Below the pieces are notes generated by a model. It worked only from the letters and a program-made list of their open reading frames with translations, searched no databases and had not been told where the DNA came from. Both the position numbers and the translations under genes were made by a program. From contig NZ_CP072844.1 of NCBI RefSeq assembly GCF_017948405.1, positions 310,001 through 374,000 on the forward strand: a stretch of DNA of 64,000 nucleotides. Direction: 5' to 3'. Source of the DNA: Psychrosphaera aestuarii (GTDB taxonomy: Bacteria; Pseudomonadota; Gammaproteobacteria; Enterobacterales; Alteromonadaceae). The stretch's first letter is position 1; the number at the start of each line of letters is the position of its first letter. This document shows, piece by piece, positions 1-8,759 of this stretch.

Positions 1-965
<965 letters not shown>

Positions 966-988
966 GAATACGTAAATAGGAGCGTAAA

Positions 989-1408
989 ATGGCTGCAATG
1001 ACTGTCCACCTAGACGTAGTAAGCGCGGAACAGAAATTATTTTCTGGTCTTGTTGAAACGTTGCAGGTAACAGGTAGTGAAGGTGATTTGGGTATCTACC
1101 CAGGTCACGCGCCTTTACTTACTGCCATTAAACCTGGCATGGTACGCGTAGTTAAACAGCACGGCGAAGAACAATTCTTCTACGTTGCCGGTGGTATTTT
1201 AGAAGTGCAACCTGGTAGTGTATCTGTGTTAACGGATATCGCAATTCGAGCGGAAGATCTAGATGAATCTGCGGCATTAGAAGCTAAGAAAACGGCTGAA
1301 ATGCATATAGAGGACTCTGGGAACGACTTTGAATACGCAGAAGCTGCAGCGCAGCTTGCACGCGCTATCGCACAATTACGTGTTATCAAACAAATTCGTA
1401 AAGGCTAA
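989..1408 (+). CDS. atpC: ATP synthase F1 subunit epsilon
   Basis: Epsilon subunit of F1, part of the central stalk; it couples rotation to catalysis and can inhibit ATP hydrolysis. 139 residues, the normal length. It has the N-terminal beta-sandwich ([15 protein letters not shown] and [17 protein letters not shown]) followed by a helical C-terminal hairpin rich in Ala and Glu. The ATG at 989 has a TAGGAG Shine-Dalgarno sequence about 6 bases upstream. It is the last gene of the atp operon: a strong intrinsic terminator begins 26 bases after its stop codon. Confidence 0.97.
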   Translation: MAAMTVHLDVVSAEQKLFSGLVETLQVTGSEGDLGIYPGHAPLLTAIKPGMVRVVKQHGEEQFFYVAGGILEVQPGSVSVLTDIAIRAEDLDESAALEAKKTAEMHIEDSGNDFEYAEAAAQLARAIAQLRVIKQIRKG

Positions 1409-1433
1409 TTCAGCTTCCTTACAGATGTTTTTG

Positions 1434-1460
1434 AAAACCCAGCTTATGCTGGGTTTTTTT
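1434..1460 (+). terminator. Rho-independent terminator of the atp operon
   Basis: A 10-bp perfect stem (AAAACCCAGC / GCTGGGTTTT) with a TTAT loop is followed by an uninterrupted run of T. It lies directly after atpC. Confidence 0.93.
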
Positions 1461-1601
1461 ATGCCCAATTTTTGTGCAAATAAAACTTCCCTTTTTATAA
1501 AATATGTAATAAAAACGCCACAGATTTGTCGCAAACAATCTATATAACTAGCCAATAGTATTTGGCGATTCGTTTATTTTAATTTGATAGGTGGATTTAA
1601 T

Positions 1602-1925
1602 ATGGAAAACATTAGTGCAGGCAAATACAATTATTACGACGATCATAACTTCCCGCATGGGTTTCGTCGTAGTGGCGTATTTACAATTAGAGAGGCTGAG
1701 TATTTAGAGTCTCATGGACATACATTGCGAGAGTTGGAAGCAAAGGTTAGAGCGCCAGAAAATGATGATGAGCTACACTTTCAACAGGCTATATGTGAGG
1801 GAATTGAGAGTGAAAGTTTTGCGGTAAAAGCCTGGCGTAAATACAAGCAAGCAATTCAAGCGCGTTCAGAGCGAATATTCCTTTCACGCCACGATGGAGC
1901 TAGTAACTTTTTACCAATGGATTAA
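1602..1925 (+). CDS. maoP: DUF413 / MaoP-like macrodomain protein
   Basis: Resembles E. coli MaoP (YifE), which organises the Ori macrodomain of the chromosome by acting at the maoS site. The segment YYDDHNFPHGFRRSGVF, then TIREAEYLESHG, matches the family core, which I recall in E. coli as YFDNKHYPRGFSRHGDF and TIKEAQLLERHG. I chose the ATG at 1602 (107 residues) over an in-frame TTG at 1584 because the AGGTGG ribosome binding site lies 7 bases before the ATG and would fall inside the longer form. It stands alone between the atp terminator and a small gene. Family membership is clear; that the organism has a maoS-dependent macrodomain is inference. Confidence 0.85.
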   Translation: MENISAGKYNYYDDHNFPHGFRRSGVFTIREAEYLESHGHTLRELEAKVRAPENDDELHFQQAICEGIESESFAVKAWRKYKQAIQARSERIFLSRHDGASNFLPMD

Positions 1926-1995
1926 TTAAATTATCGCTGTATATTGATAAAGTTTTACGTAAACTAACGCTATCAATTTAAATGCTAGGGTTAAT

Positions 1996-2196
1996 ATGAG
2001 TCACAATATAGCGATAAAACCTCAGGCCGAACAAGACGCTATTCAACACGATTTGATGGCGTCTTTCTGGGCTTATAAAGAAAAAAGAGGCTTAATGAGC
2101 CGCCCAGAAATCATAAAGTATATCCACCAGCACTTTGCTGAGCCAAGCTTGCAAGAGCACTTAATGCAACGATATGAATTTTTTAAGTCTATGTAA
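1996..2196 (+). CDS. Small protein of unknown function (66 aa)
   Basis: I do not recognise this protein. It has 66 residues, is soluble, charged and probably helical, with no signal peptide, membrane segment or cysteine. A CTAGGG ribosome binding site 5 bases before the ATG supports translation. The central part (SFWAYKEKRGLMSRPEIIKYI) and the C-terminal EHLMQRYEFF suggest a helical bundle. It sits on the same strand between maoP (70 bases upstream) and the alkylation-repair genes. It could be a small regulator or adaptor, but nothing in the sequence decides this. Confidence 0.6.
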   Translation: MSHNIAIKPQAEQDAIQHDLMASFWAYKEKRGLMSRPEIIKYIHQHFAEPSLQEHLMQRYEFFKSM

Positions 2197-2208
2197 AACT
2201 GATAGTTT

Positions 2209-2224
2209 AGTTCCACATGGAACT
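2209..2224. repeat. Short perfect inverted repeat upstream of atl
   Basis: AGTTCCA-CA-TGGAACT, a 16-bp palindrome 33 bases before the atl start codon. With a 2-base spacer it is better suited as a protein-binding dyad than as an RNA hairpin. No regulator can be named from the sequence. Confidence 0.4.
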
Positions 2225-2256
2225 TAATTAATTTTCAAGCAAACCTCTACGCGCGT

Positions 2257-2607
2257 ATGAATACTGCCTATTACAAAATTTGGACGACAGTACAGCTAAT
2301 TCCAGAAGGCAAGGTTTGCAGCTATGGGCAAGTTGCAGATTTAGCGGGACTTCCAGGTAGAGCCAGGTTGGTTGGGAAAAGCTTACAATTTATTCCAAAA
2401 GATGGTGTTAATGACCAGCCGGTTCCTTGGTTTCGAGTTGTTAGATCATCAGGTGAAATAGCGTTTAAGCCAGGAACACCAGAGTTCATAAATCAACGCA
2501 GTTTATTAATGGGTGATGGTATAACTGTAAAAGGTCGCAGAGTAAATCTAAAAGATCATCAATGGGTTGTTAACCTGACCGACATACTATTTACCATTTC
2601 AGGGTAG
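2257..2607 (+). CDS. atl: Alkyltransferase-like protein (non-catalytic MGMT homologue)
   Basis: Alkyltransferase-like proteins bind O6-alkylguanine in DNA without repairing it and flag it for nucleotide excision repair. The 116-residue protein has the MGMT DNA-binding fold (KVCSYGQVADLAG, then ARLVGKSLQ). The active-site motif PCHRV is replaced by PWFRV: the acceptor Cys has become Trp, which defines the family, and the usual His has become Phe, which is less common. It is the first of three co-directional alkylation-repair genes. The nucleotide-excision helicase uvrD is also in the window but not adjacent. Confidence 0.88.
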   Translation: MNTAYYKIWTTVQLIPEGKVCSYGQVADLAGLPGRARLVGKSLQFIPKDGVNDQPVPWFRVVRSSGEIAFKPGTPEFINQRSLLMGDGITVKGRRVNLKDHQWVVNLTDILFTISG

Positions 2608-2708
2608 CAACTTAGAAAACTTAAAACATTGATTTCCGTTTTCATCTAGTTTTATAAAGAATATACGTTAGACTCAAATAACTAGTCGGTTTGTATTTGG
2701 GTATCAGA

Positions 2709-4085
2709 ATGGAATTGCAATCATATCAACAAGCTCGTTTATCAAGAGATCCTCGCTTTGATGGCGTATTTTATGTTGCTGTAAAAACGACGGGGATATT
2801 TTGTCGCCCTATCTGTCCGGCTACTCCCCCTAAAGAACAAAATGTAGAATACTTTCAAACTGCTAACGAAGCATTGGTTTCTGGATATCGTCCATGTCTT
2901 CGATGTAGGCCAGAATCAGCGCCATTCTCACCGGCATGGAACGGCACACAAACCACTGTACAAAGGGCACTTAATATTATTCATGAAGAAGGCTTTCATG
3001 CCTTAAAACTTGGTGATTTGGCTACTAGATTAGGTATAACAGATCGGTATTTAAGAAAGTTATTTGTAGAGAAGTTAGGAGTGTCGCCAAAACATTATGT
3101 TCAACACCAACAAATATTATTTGCAAAGTCCCTACTACACCAGACACATATGCCGATTCAAGATGTAGCGTTTGCGAGTGGATTTAATAATGTTCGTCGT
3201 TTTAACGATAGTTTTAAAAAAATAACAACAAAAACGCCTTCAGAAATCCGCAAACACCCTGCTACCGATGATCCAATTCGTTTACAACTTAACTATCAAC
3301 CTCCTTTTGATTGGGAGCACTGGCATAATTTTGTAGAGTTCAGAAAGATATCCTCAATGGAGCACGTGGGAACGAGTTCATACGGGCGTACATTCTTATG
3401 GCCTGATGGGGATAACTTCGTCAAGGGACGCTTTAACGCTGTTCACCGGCCAGATAAGCAAGGATTTAACGTTAGTATTGTTATCGACGATCCAAAATAC
3501 CTTTATTCGGTTGTTCAAAAAATAAGGCAAGTATTTGATCTTAATGCCAATGTAGGTGTGATTACAAAAGCGTTAATGACCGCAGGCTTGCCAGAACACA
3601 ACGTAACGCCGGGTATCCGAATACCGAGTTGTTGGACCGTTTTTGAGGCAGGCGTCCGAGCTATTTTAGGCCAGCAAGTTTCTGTTAAAGCAGCGACAAA
3701 CTTACTAAATCAACTTGTCGAAGAACTAGGTGATAAAGATACTATCGACGGTACTGAATATAGATGGTTTCCTACACCACAAAAAATAGCAAAATCTCGA
3801 TTATTGTTCTTAAAAATACCGGATGCCAGAAAACAAACACTTATCCGTTTAGCAAAGTATTGTTTAGACAATCCAACGGCAGATCCACAGATGTGGTTAA
3901 CATTAAAAGGCATTGGTCCTTGGACCGTCGAATACGCGCAAATGCGTGGATTATCTAATACTGATATTTGGTTAGAGAGCGATTTGGGGATCAAGAAAGC
4001 ATTAGATATATTTCCATTAATTGAACCTGATAACGCCTCCCCATGGCGGACTTATCTAACCTTTAATATGTGGAATATGTTATGA
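2709..4085 (+). CDS. Ada-type regulator fused to AlkA-type 3-methyladenine DNA glycosylase
   Basis: Fusion protein for alkylation damage. Residues 1-75 form an Ada metal-binding domain with the four zinc cysteines Cys32, Cys36, Cys63 and Cys66; one of them should accept methyl groups from phosphotriesters. Residues about 85-185 are an AraC-type double helix-turn-helix. The rest is an AlkA N-terminal domain plus HhH-GPD glycosylase with LKGIGPWTVEYAQMRG and the catalytic Asp in DIWLESDLGIKKAL. The methylguanine transferase domain of classical Ada is absent and is supplied by the next gene. ATG 2709 was chosen over an upstream TTG at 2691 because Ada domains begin close to this Met. The stop codon overlaps the ogt start as ATGA, so the two are probably translationally coupled. 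Confidence 0.93.
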   Translation: MELQSYQQARLSRDPRFDGVFYVAVKTTGIFCRPICPATPPKEQNVEYFQTANEALVSGYRPCLRCRPESAPFSPAWNGTQTTVQRALNIIHEEGFHALKLGDLATRLGITDRYLRKLFVEKLGVSPKHYVQHQQILFAKSLLHQTHMPIQDVAFASGFNNVRRFNDSFKKITTKTPSEIRKHPATDDPIRLQLNYQPPFDWEHWHNFVEFRKISSMEHVGTSSYGRTFLWPDGDNFVKGRFNAVHRPDKQGFNVSIVIDDPKYLYSVVQKIRQVFDLNANVGVITKALMTAGLPEHNVTPGIRIPSCWTVFEAGVRAILGQQVSVKAATNLLNQLVEELGDKDTIDGTEYRWFPTPQKIAKSRLLFLKIPDARKQTLIRLAKYCLDNPTADPQMWLTLKGIGPWTVEYAQMRGLSNTDIWLESDLGIKKALDIFPLIEPDNASPWRTYLTFNMWNML

Positions 4086-4612
4086 GTGCCGTTAAACAAG
4101 CTATGCCTATAAGCTTATTAACCAGGTGGATAAAGTCTCCAATCGGACTTATTGAAATAGGTATAAATACCAAAGACGAAAAGGGTGATGCTAGCTTATG
4201 GTATGTAGAGCTTATAGCTAAAGAACAAATAAAAAATCTGCATAATGATGATAAGCACCCTTTGCTGGATTTAGCGCAAACTCAGCTAGATTGTTACTTT
4301 AAAGGCCAGTCATACAACTTTGATTTGCTATTAGAATTCCAAAGTAGCTATGGGACAAAATTTCAGAAACAAGTTTGGCATGCCCTGACAAAAATACCGT
4401 TGGGAGAAACCTGGTCTTACGGTCAATTGGCCGCTTTTATCAATAACCCTAAAGCTGTAAGGGCCGTGGGTGCTGCAAATGGTAAAAATCCGTTAGCGAT
4501 AGTTGTCCCATGTCACAGGGTTATAGGAGCAAATGGCACACTGACAGGATACGCTGGTGGTTTGGATAACAAACAAAAATTACTCGATTTTGAAAAATCA
4601 CTAGTAAGATAA
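4082..4612 (+). CDS. ogt: Methylated-DNA--[protein]-cysteine S-methyltransferase
   Basis: Suicide repair protein that transfers the alkyl group of O6-alkylguanine to its own Cys. 176 residues, with the intact active site VVPCHRVIGANGTLTGYAGG and the helix-turn-helix segment WSYGQLAAFINNPKAVRAVG. The start ATG overlaps the stop of the Ada/AlkA fusion (ATGA, 4082-4085), so the pair forms one operon in which the Ada functions are split between two polypeptides. A longer in-frame form from GTG 4070 exists but has no better ribosome binding site. Its stop codon is one base from the end of the convergent AEC transporter gene. Confidence 0.94.
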   Translation: MSAVKQAMPISLLTRWIKSPIGLIEIGINTKDEKGDASLWYVELIAKEQIKNLHNDDKHPLLDLAQTQLDCYFKGQSYNFDLLLEFQSSYGTKFQKQVWHALTKIPLGETWSYGQLAAFINNPKAVRAVGAANGKNPLAIVVPCHRVIGANGTLTGYAGGLDNKQKLLDFEKSLVR

Positions 4613-4620
4613 CCTAGTGA
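4592..4620 (-). terminator. Probable terminator of the ubiC-ubiA-AEC transcript
   Basis: Stem TCACTAG / CTAGTGA (4598-4604 with 4614-4620) around a 9-base loop. Read on the minus strand it is followed by TTTTT. It lies in the 3' end of ogt, where two convergent genes meet. Confidence 0.45.
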
Positions 4621-5516
4621 GTTAAAAAATAACTCCATGCTGTCACAGTAATGACACTTAATGATGTAGAAAAAACAACTGTCGTAGCGCTTATGCCTTC
4701 TTGCACCTTATGTTTAGCAGAGAGAATAAAGGCATTAACACCTGTAGGACTGGCGGTTAGCAAAACAACAATTAACGTCGCTTGTGATGGTAGCTTAAAC
4801 AGATAGGTCGCTAAAAGATAAACAACACCGGGTAACATAATTAGCTTGATAACACTCAATACAAACGCCTCAGACCGATTACCTTTGATCGGCAAGTAAT
4901 TCATCGCTGCACCTAACCCAAACAATGCTAATGGAATTGCAGAGGTCGATATCATATCTAATGGCTGTAACAGTAGATTGGGAAGCTTCACACCAGATAG
5001 GTTAAATAACAGACCCGCAGAAATACTTACTACAATTGGATTTTTAAGGCTCTTTATGATGTTTTTAAGCGTAAGGGAGTTGATATAAAGTTCGGTAATA
5101 ATAAATAACATCGCACTATGAAAAGCTATTAACACAAAAGCCTGTCCCGCTATTTTTTCTCCAAGTAAACCTATCAGTACTGGAATTGATATTAATACTG
5201 TATTTGAGTAGGTACCAGTGAGAGACGATACCGACGCGTTGGCGTTACTACGCAGACCCACCTTTTTTAAAATAGTAAATAAACCAAAAAAGGTGATCAA
5301 TATACCTAAATACATAGCCGCAAACCAAGTCCATGACAAGCCAGACGATAAATCGGTTTGAGATGTACTTTTGAATAAAAAGAGTGGTATCAAAAACGTA
5401 AAGCATAGTGACGACAATGAATCTATCTGGTGTTTTGAAAGCCATTTAAAGCGAGCCAATAAAAAACCCAAAAAGCAAATGATGGCCAGTGGCAAAATGA
5501 TTGAAAAAGTTATCAC
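4614..5516 (-). CDS. AEC (auxin efflux carrier) family permease
   Basis: Integral membrane transporter of the AEC family, whose bacterial members move small carboxylates such as malate. 300 residues, almost entirely hydrophobic, with about ten predicted membrane helices. The N-terminus has the family arrangement (FLGFLLARFKWLSKHQIDSLSSL) and there is a late ASPTGVNAFILS segment. The start is a GTG that directly abuts the ubiA TAG stop, so translation must be coupled to ubiA. The substrate cannot be predicted. The link to ubiquinone genes may be only positional. Confidence 0.85.
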   Translation of the reverse strand: MITFSIILPLAIICFLGFLLARFKWLSKHQIDSLSSLCFTFLIPLFLFKSTSQTDLSSGLSWTWFAAMYLGILITFFGLFTILKKVGLRSNANASVSSLTGTYSNTVLISIPVLIGLLGEKIAGQAFVLIAFHSAMLFIITELYINSLTLKNIIKSLKNPIVVSISAGLLFNLSGVKLPNLLLQPLDMISTSAIPLALFGLGAAMNYLPIKGNRSEAFVLSVIKLIMLPGVVYLLATYLFKLPSQATLIVVLLTASPTGVNAFILSAKHKVQEGISATTVVFSTSLSVITVTAWSYFLTH

Positions 5517-6389
5517 CTAAAAGATCCAATATTCGATAACTAAACCAATAAATACAATTAGACCAACATAATGATTGTCTAAAAACGCTTTAAAACATTT
5601 TGACTTATCTCTGTTTCGACAGTCCCATAATTGCATCACAAACATAGTTGCACTTGCTGCAATTGCTATAGTCATTGGCCAATGCCAACTTAGGTAAGCA
5701 TGCAACTGTACAAATAACCAAAGCGTAGTTAATTGTAATAGACCTATTATAAGTAAATCATTTTTACCAAATGCAATCGCCGTCGACTTTACGCCTATTT
5801 TTAAATCATCTTCTTTATCAACCATTGCGTAAAAAGTATCGTAGGCAATTGTCCAAGTTAAATTTGCAAAATAAAGGACCCACATCTCAATAGGAAGATC
5901 AGCTTGTACTGCCATAAATGCCATTGGAATCGCCCAACTAAAAGCAGCACCTAAAACAACTTGGGGAAAGTGAGTATATCGTTTCATAAATGGATAAATA
6001 GACGCTAAAAGTAAACCTCCGATAGACAAAATAACAACATAAATGTCTAGAGTTAATACTAAGAAAAATGCACTAACGATAAGTACAAAAAATAACTGAA
6101 GTGCTTCTGTTGGTGTGACTTTGCCTGATGGAATCGGCCGTTGTGATGTTCTAGACACATGGCCATCAAACTTTCTGTCGGCATAATCATTGATAACACA
6201 ACCGGCAGAGCGCATTAATACCACTCCTAAGACAAATACTAGAGTGTAGTGCCAGTTTGGAACGCCGAAAGATGCTATCCACAACGCCCACAAAGTCGGC
6301 CATAACAATAAATAGATACCAATCGGTTTGTCCATTCTCATTAACTGTAGATAGGAGCTGAAATTGTTGAATGATAATTGCCAGCGCAA
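5517..6389 (-). CDS. ubiA: 4-hydroxybenzoate octaprenyltransferase
   Basis: Membrane enzyme that attaches the polyprenyl chain to 4-hydroxybenzoate, the second step of ubiquinone synthesis. 290 residues with many membrane helices. It has the two Asp-rich prenyl-diphosphate sites, NDYADRKFDGHVSRT and DTFYAMVDKEDDLKIG. The start is TTG at 6389, chosen because GAGGA lies 8 bases upstream and because the resulting N-terminus (through LMRMDKPIGIYLLLWPTLWA) aligns in length with E. coli UbiA. It follows ubiC after only 4 bases. Confidence 0.96.
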   Translation of the reverse strand: MRWQLSFNNFSSYLQLMRMDKPIGIYLLLWPTLWALWIASFGVPNWHYTLVFVLGVVLMRSAGCVINDYADRKFDGHVSRTSQRPIPSGKVTPTEALQLFFVLIVSAFFLVLTLDIYVVILSIGGLLLASIYPFMKRYTHFPQVVLGAAFSWAIPMAFMAVQADLPIEMWVLYFANLTWTIAYDTFYAMVDKEDDLKIGVKSTAIAFGKNDLLIIGLLQLTTLWLFVQLHAYLSWHWPMTIAIAASATMFVMQLWDCRNRDKSKCFKAFLDNHYVGLIVFIGLVIEYWIF

Positions 6390-6393
6390 TGCT

Positions 6394-6963
6394 TTAGTCC
6401 TCTATATTAATGATTAATGCAGGTAAGAAACACTCGTTCACAAGTAATGGTTTATCATTAAGATGAAAGACAGATCTGCGAATAAAACAAGGCTCTACAA
6501 TTGGTTGATTTAGGTGTTGTTCAATATATGAGCCTAGATGTGAGGCCTTTTCTACTAGAGAGACTTCAATTTTGCCACGTTTAGCATGATGGCTTTGAAA
6601 CAAAATCTGCCCTAATGACTGATTCCCAAGTTCGGCAAGTCTTGCCTCTGTTCCAATAATGGTTGACTCAGGCATGACGGTTTGTGCATAGATAAGAGGC
6701 GTATCACCCTGTTTTAATACAACTTCTCTAATAAGAGCAACATTGTCAGATGTATTTAATATTTTTTTCGTAGTAATACTAAGAGGTTTATAACATTGAT
6801 TTATGACTTCTACTGAGAAAGACACACCGAGTTCTTTAACTTTTACAGTTAATGAACTTTCAGCACAGACCCAATGCTGTATTCCTTTTTTCAGGGCCAA
6901 AAGCTCATTGTCTTCGGCGGTTTGCCAATTTTCCGGTAAATCAATAGGAAACAAAATAATCAT
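6394..6963 (-). CDS. ubiC: Chorismate--pyruvate lyase
   Basis: Soluble enzyme that removes pyruvate from chorismate to make 4-hydroxybenzoate, the substrate of the adjoining UbiA. 189 residues. Typical segments are VALIREVVL (active-site Arg region), LGQILF, and the C-terminal LLVNECFLPAL with the conserved Glu. First gene of the ubiC-ubiA-AEC transcript; divergent from the FliL-like gene across about 120 bases. Sequence conservation in UbiC is low across gammaproteobacteria, but motif order and context agree. Confidence 0.93.
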   Translation of the reverse strand: MIILFPIDLPENWQTAEDNELLALKKGIQHWVCAESSLTVKVKELGVSFSVEVINQCYKPLSITTKKILNTSDNVALIREVVLKQGDTPLIYAQTVMPESTIIGTEARLAELGNQSLGQILFQSHHAKRGKIEVSLVEKASHLGSYIEQHLNQPIVEPCFIRRSVFHLNDKPLLVNECFLPALIINIED

Positions 6964-7085
6964 CTCATTTAAGTACGAAAACGTATGGTAGCAAAAATTA
7001 TCTTAACTTCTCAAAATAAAAGCTGGTAGAACCTATATAATTCACTAAAATTAGCGCTAACTGATAAAAACAAAAGGTGAACGTT

Positions 7086-7478
7086 TTGTTACGTATTTTG
7101 ATCGCAATAATTATATTAACCAGCTCATTCGGCTCGCAGGCAGCGGATGAAAAACCAAATGTTGGTTACTATGGTTTTGAGCCAGATATCATTACAAACT
7201 ATGTAAGTAATAAAAGACGAATCGGATTTGTAAGAATTACGGCAGAGTTAATGATTGAAGACGTACAAAATGTACCAGTTGTTGAACATCATGCGCCGTT
7301 ACTGCGCGACGCCATTATAGATATATTGATTCGTCAGCCAGAACAAAAAGTGAAATCGATGACTGGCCGAGAAGAAATAAGAATGTTGATTTTAGAAAAA
7401 CTAAAAGAGCTGATGGAAAAGGAAACCGGTCACCCAGTAATTAAAGACTTAATCTTTACTAAGTATTTATATAGCTAA
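7086..7478 (+). CDS. Secreted FliL-like protein
   Basis: Short protein with a signal peptide (hydrophobic LRILIAIIILTSSFGSQAA, likely cleaved after AQAA-like SQAA) followed by a FliL-like domain: VGFVRITAELMI-type strand, PLLRDAIIDILIRQ helix, and EEIRMLILEKLKELM. FliL proteins associate with the flagellar basal body or act as stomatin-like scaffolds. No flagellar gene is nearby and the usual N-terminal membrane anchor appears to be a cleavable signal, so a flagellar role is uncertain. A strong AAGGTGA Shine-Dalgarno (7074-7080) lies 5 bases before TTG 7086. The GTG at 7077 lies inside that site, so TTG is the likelier start (130 aa). Confidence 0.72.
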   Translation: MLRILIAIIILTSSFGSQAADEKPNVGYYGFEPDIITNYVSNKRRIGFVRITAELMIEDVQNVPVVEHHAPLLRDAIIDILIRQPEQKVKSMTGREEIRMLILEKLKELMEKETGHPVIKDLIFTKYLYS

Positions 7479-7521
7479 GGTGACGTAGTTAGCTAAGCGA
7501 AAGTTTTATAATCAAACAATA

Positions 7522-7550
7522 AGGGAGCTTGACTCCCTTTTTTTATTTTA
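7522..7550. terminator. Intrinsic terminator between the FliL-like gene and glpG
   Basis: AAGGGAG-CTTGA-CTCCCTT stem-loop followed by a T-rich tail on the plus strand. It lies between convergent genes; the glpG stop codon is inside the tail. The tail favours plus-strand termination. Confidence 0.8.
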
Positions 7551-8364
7551 ACTTTTTAACGAGTAGTAAGCCCAACATTACCCCGGCAAGTAAACCACCT
7601 AAATGAGCCCAATTTGCCATTGGGATAGGTAATACGTCAATAAAGCCAACAGCCATCCAGACTAACAAAAAGATAAACAGGTTATTTGGAAGAAATAGCT
7701 TTGTTGACTTATGGATAGCACCGCATGTCCAAACAAAACCAGCAAGGGCATAATTGACACCCGACAAGCCTGCAAATTGATCATTGACCAAATAAGCTTG
7801 CAAGACATTTGATACTAACGCTGAAATAATAAAAACTTGAAAGAGAGTGATATAACCGAGAGTTTTTTCTACTTTTCCACCTAGATACCACCACCACGCC
7901 AGATTAAACAAAAGGTGTACAGCGCTTAAGTGCATAATAGCGGGAGTAATTAATCGATATGGTTCAGACAAGGTCCAGTTAAACTTAAGTGCAAAAAACA
8001 CTTCTCGATACCAGCCTAAATATGACACGACAAAAATGACAATACATAAAGCCGTGATTGCACGAGTTAACAAACCAACACTTGACCATATAGTAAATAA
8101 CCCCAAACTTTGGCTAGAGGTTGAGACTACAGGCTCTGCAAGTTGCCAAGATGCGCTTAAAAAATCTTCGTGGTGTGGATCGGCAATAAATCGTTCAAAT
8201 GCCAACTGAACATTTTTTAAGTCACTATCAGATGTATAAATAGAGTAGCTAATGAGACCACTATCGTGTGCTTCTTCTACACGAAAAGATAAACCATTTA
8301 CTTTGAGATAATCACAAAAAGCTAAACACGCTCTTTGCGATCCCAATTGCCCAATAAAATTCAT
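7543..8364 (-). CDS. glpG: Rhomboid intramembrane serine protease GlpG
   Basis: Inner-membrane protease that cleaves substrates within or next to their transmembrane segments. 273 residues: an N-terminal cytoplasmic domain of about 85 residues, then six membrane helices. The catalytic Ser is in FAGLSGVNYALAG and the catalytic His in NWAHLGGLLAGVMLG; HLSAVHLLFNLAWWWYLGG is the conserved helix-2 motif. It follows glpE by 3 bases, the same pair as in E. coli, but without glpR or glpD here. Confidence 0.96.
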   Translation of the reverse strand: MNFIGQLGSQRACLAFCDYLKVNGLSFRVEEAHDSGLISYSIYTSDSDLKNVQLAFERFIADPHHEDFLSASWQLAEPVVSTSSQSLGLFTIWSSVGLLTRAITALCIVIFVVSYLGWYREVFFALKFNWTLSEPYRLITPAIMHLSAVHLLFNLAWWWYLGGKVEKTLGYITLFQVFIISALVSNVLQAYLVNDQFAGLSGVNYALAGFVWTCGAIHKSTKLFLPNNLFIFLLVWMAVGFIDVLPIPMANWAHLGGLLAGVMLGLLLVKKLK

Positions 8365-8367
8365 CGG

Positions 8368-8691
8368 CTAATGATCAGAGCTTACAAATGGAAAGTTCTG
8401 GCGCCACATTTCAAATCCACCATCTACGCTATACACGTCTTCAAACCCTTGTTCTACTAAATACTGCGCTGCACCTTGTGAGCTATTACCGTGATAACAG
8501 AAGACTAAAACCGTTTGTTCGAAGTCGTTATTCTGGGCGAAAGTATTTAACGTGCCATTTGTAAGGTGAAACGCGTTTTCAACATGTGCGGCAGAAAATG
8601 ACTGCTCATCTCTAATATCAGCTATCACAACTTGGTTATTGCTGATCATTTCATTTGCGTCAGTAATACTAATTCGCTTAAAAGTAGACAT
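8368..8691 (-). CDS. glpE: Thiosulfate sulfurtransferase GlpE (single-domain rhodanese)
   Basis: Cytoplasmic rhodanese that transfers sulfane sulfur from thiosulfate to cyanide or a physiological thiol. 107 residues, as in E. coli GlpE. It has the single rhodanese fold with VIADIRDEQSFSAAHVENAFHL and the active-site loop VFCYHGNSSQ carrying the catalytic Cys. First gene of a two-gene glpE-glpG unit; divergent from the HD-domain gene. The physiological sulfur donor and acceptor are unknown. Confidence 0.95.
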   Translation of the reverse strand: MSTFKRISITDANEMISNNQVVIADIRDEQSFSAAHVENAFHLTNGTLNTFAQNNDFEQTVLVFCYHGNSSQGAAQYLVEQGFEDVYSVDGGFEMWRQNFPFVSSDH

Positions 8692-8759
8692 AAAAATTCC
8701 TGAAAGACCTTAATTTATTTATCATAATACTTACTTTAAGAGCCGATTATAGGTTTGTT

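Noticed and set aside
1329..1547. 72-codon frame overlapping the end of atpC
   Set aside because: It crosses the atp terminator, has no ribosome binding site, and looks like a shifted frame of atpC plus AT-rich spacer.
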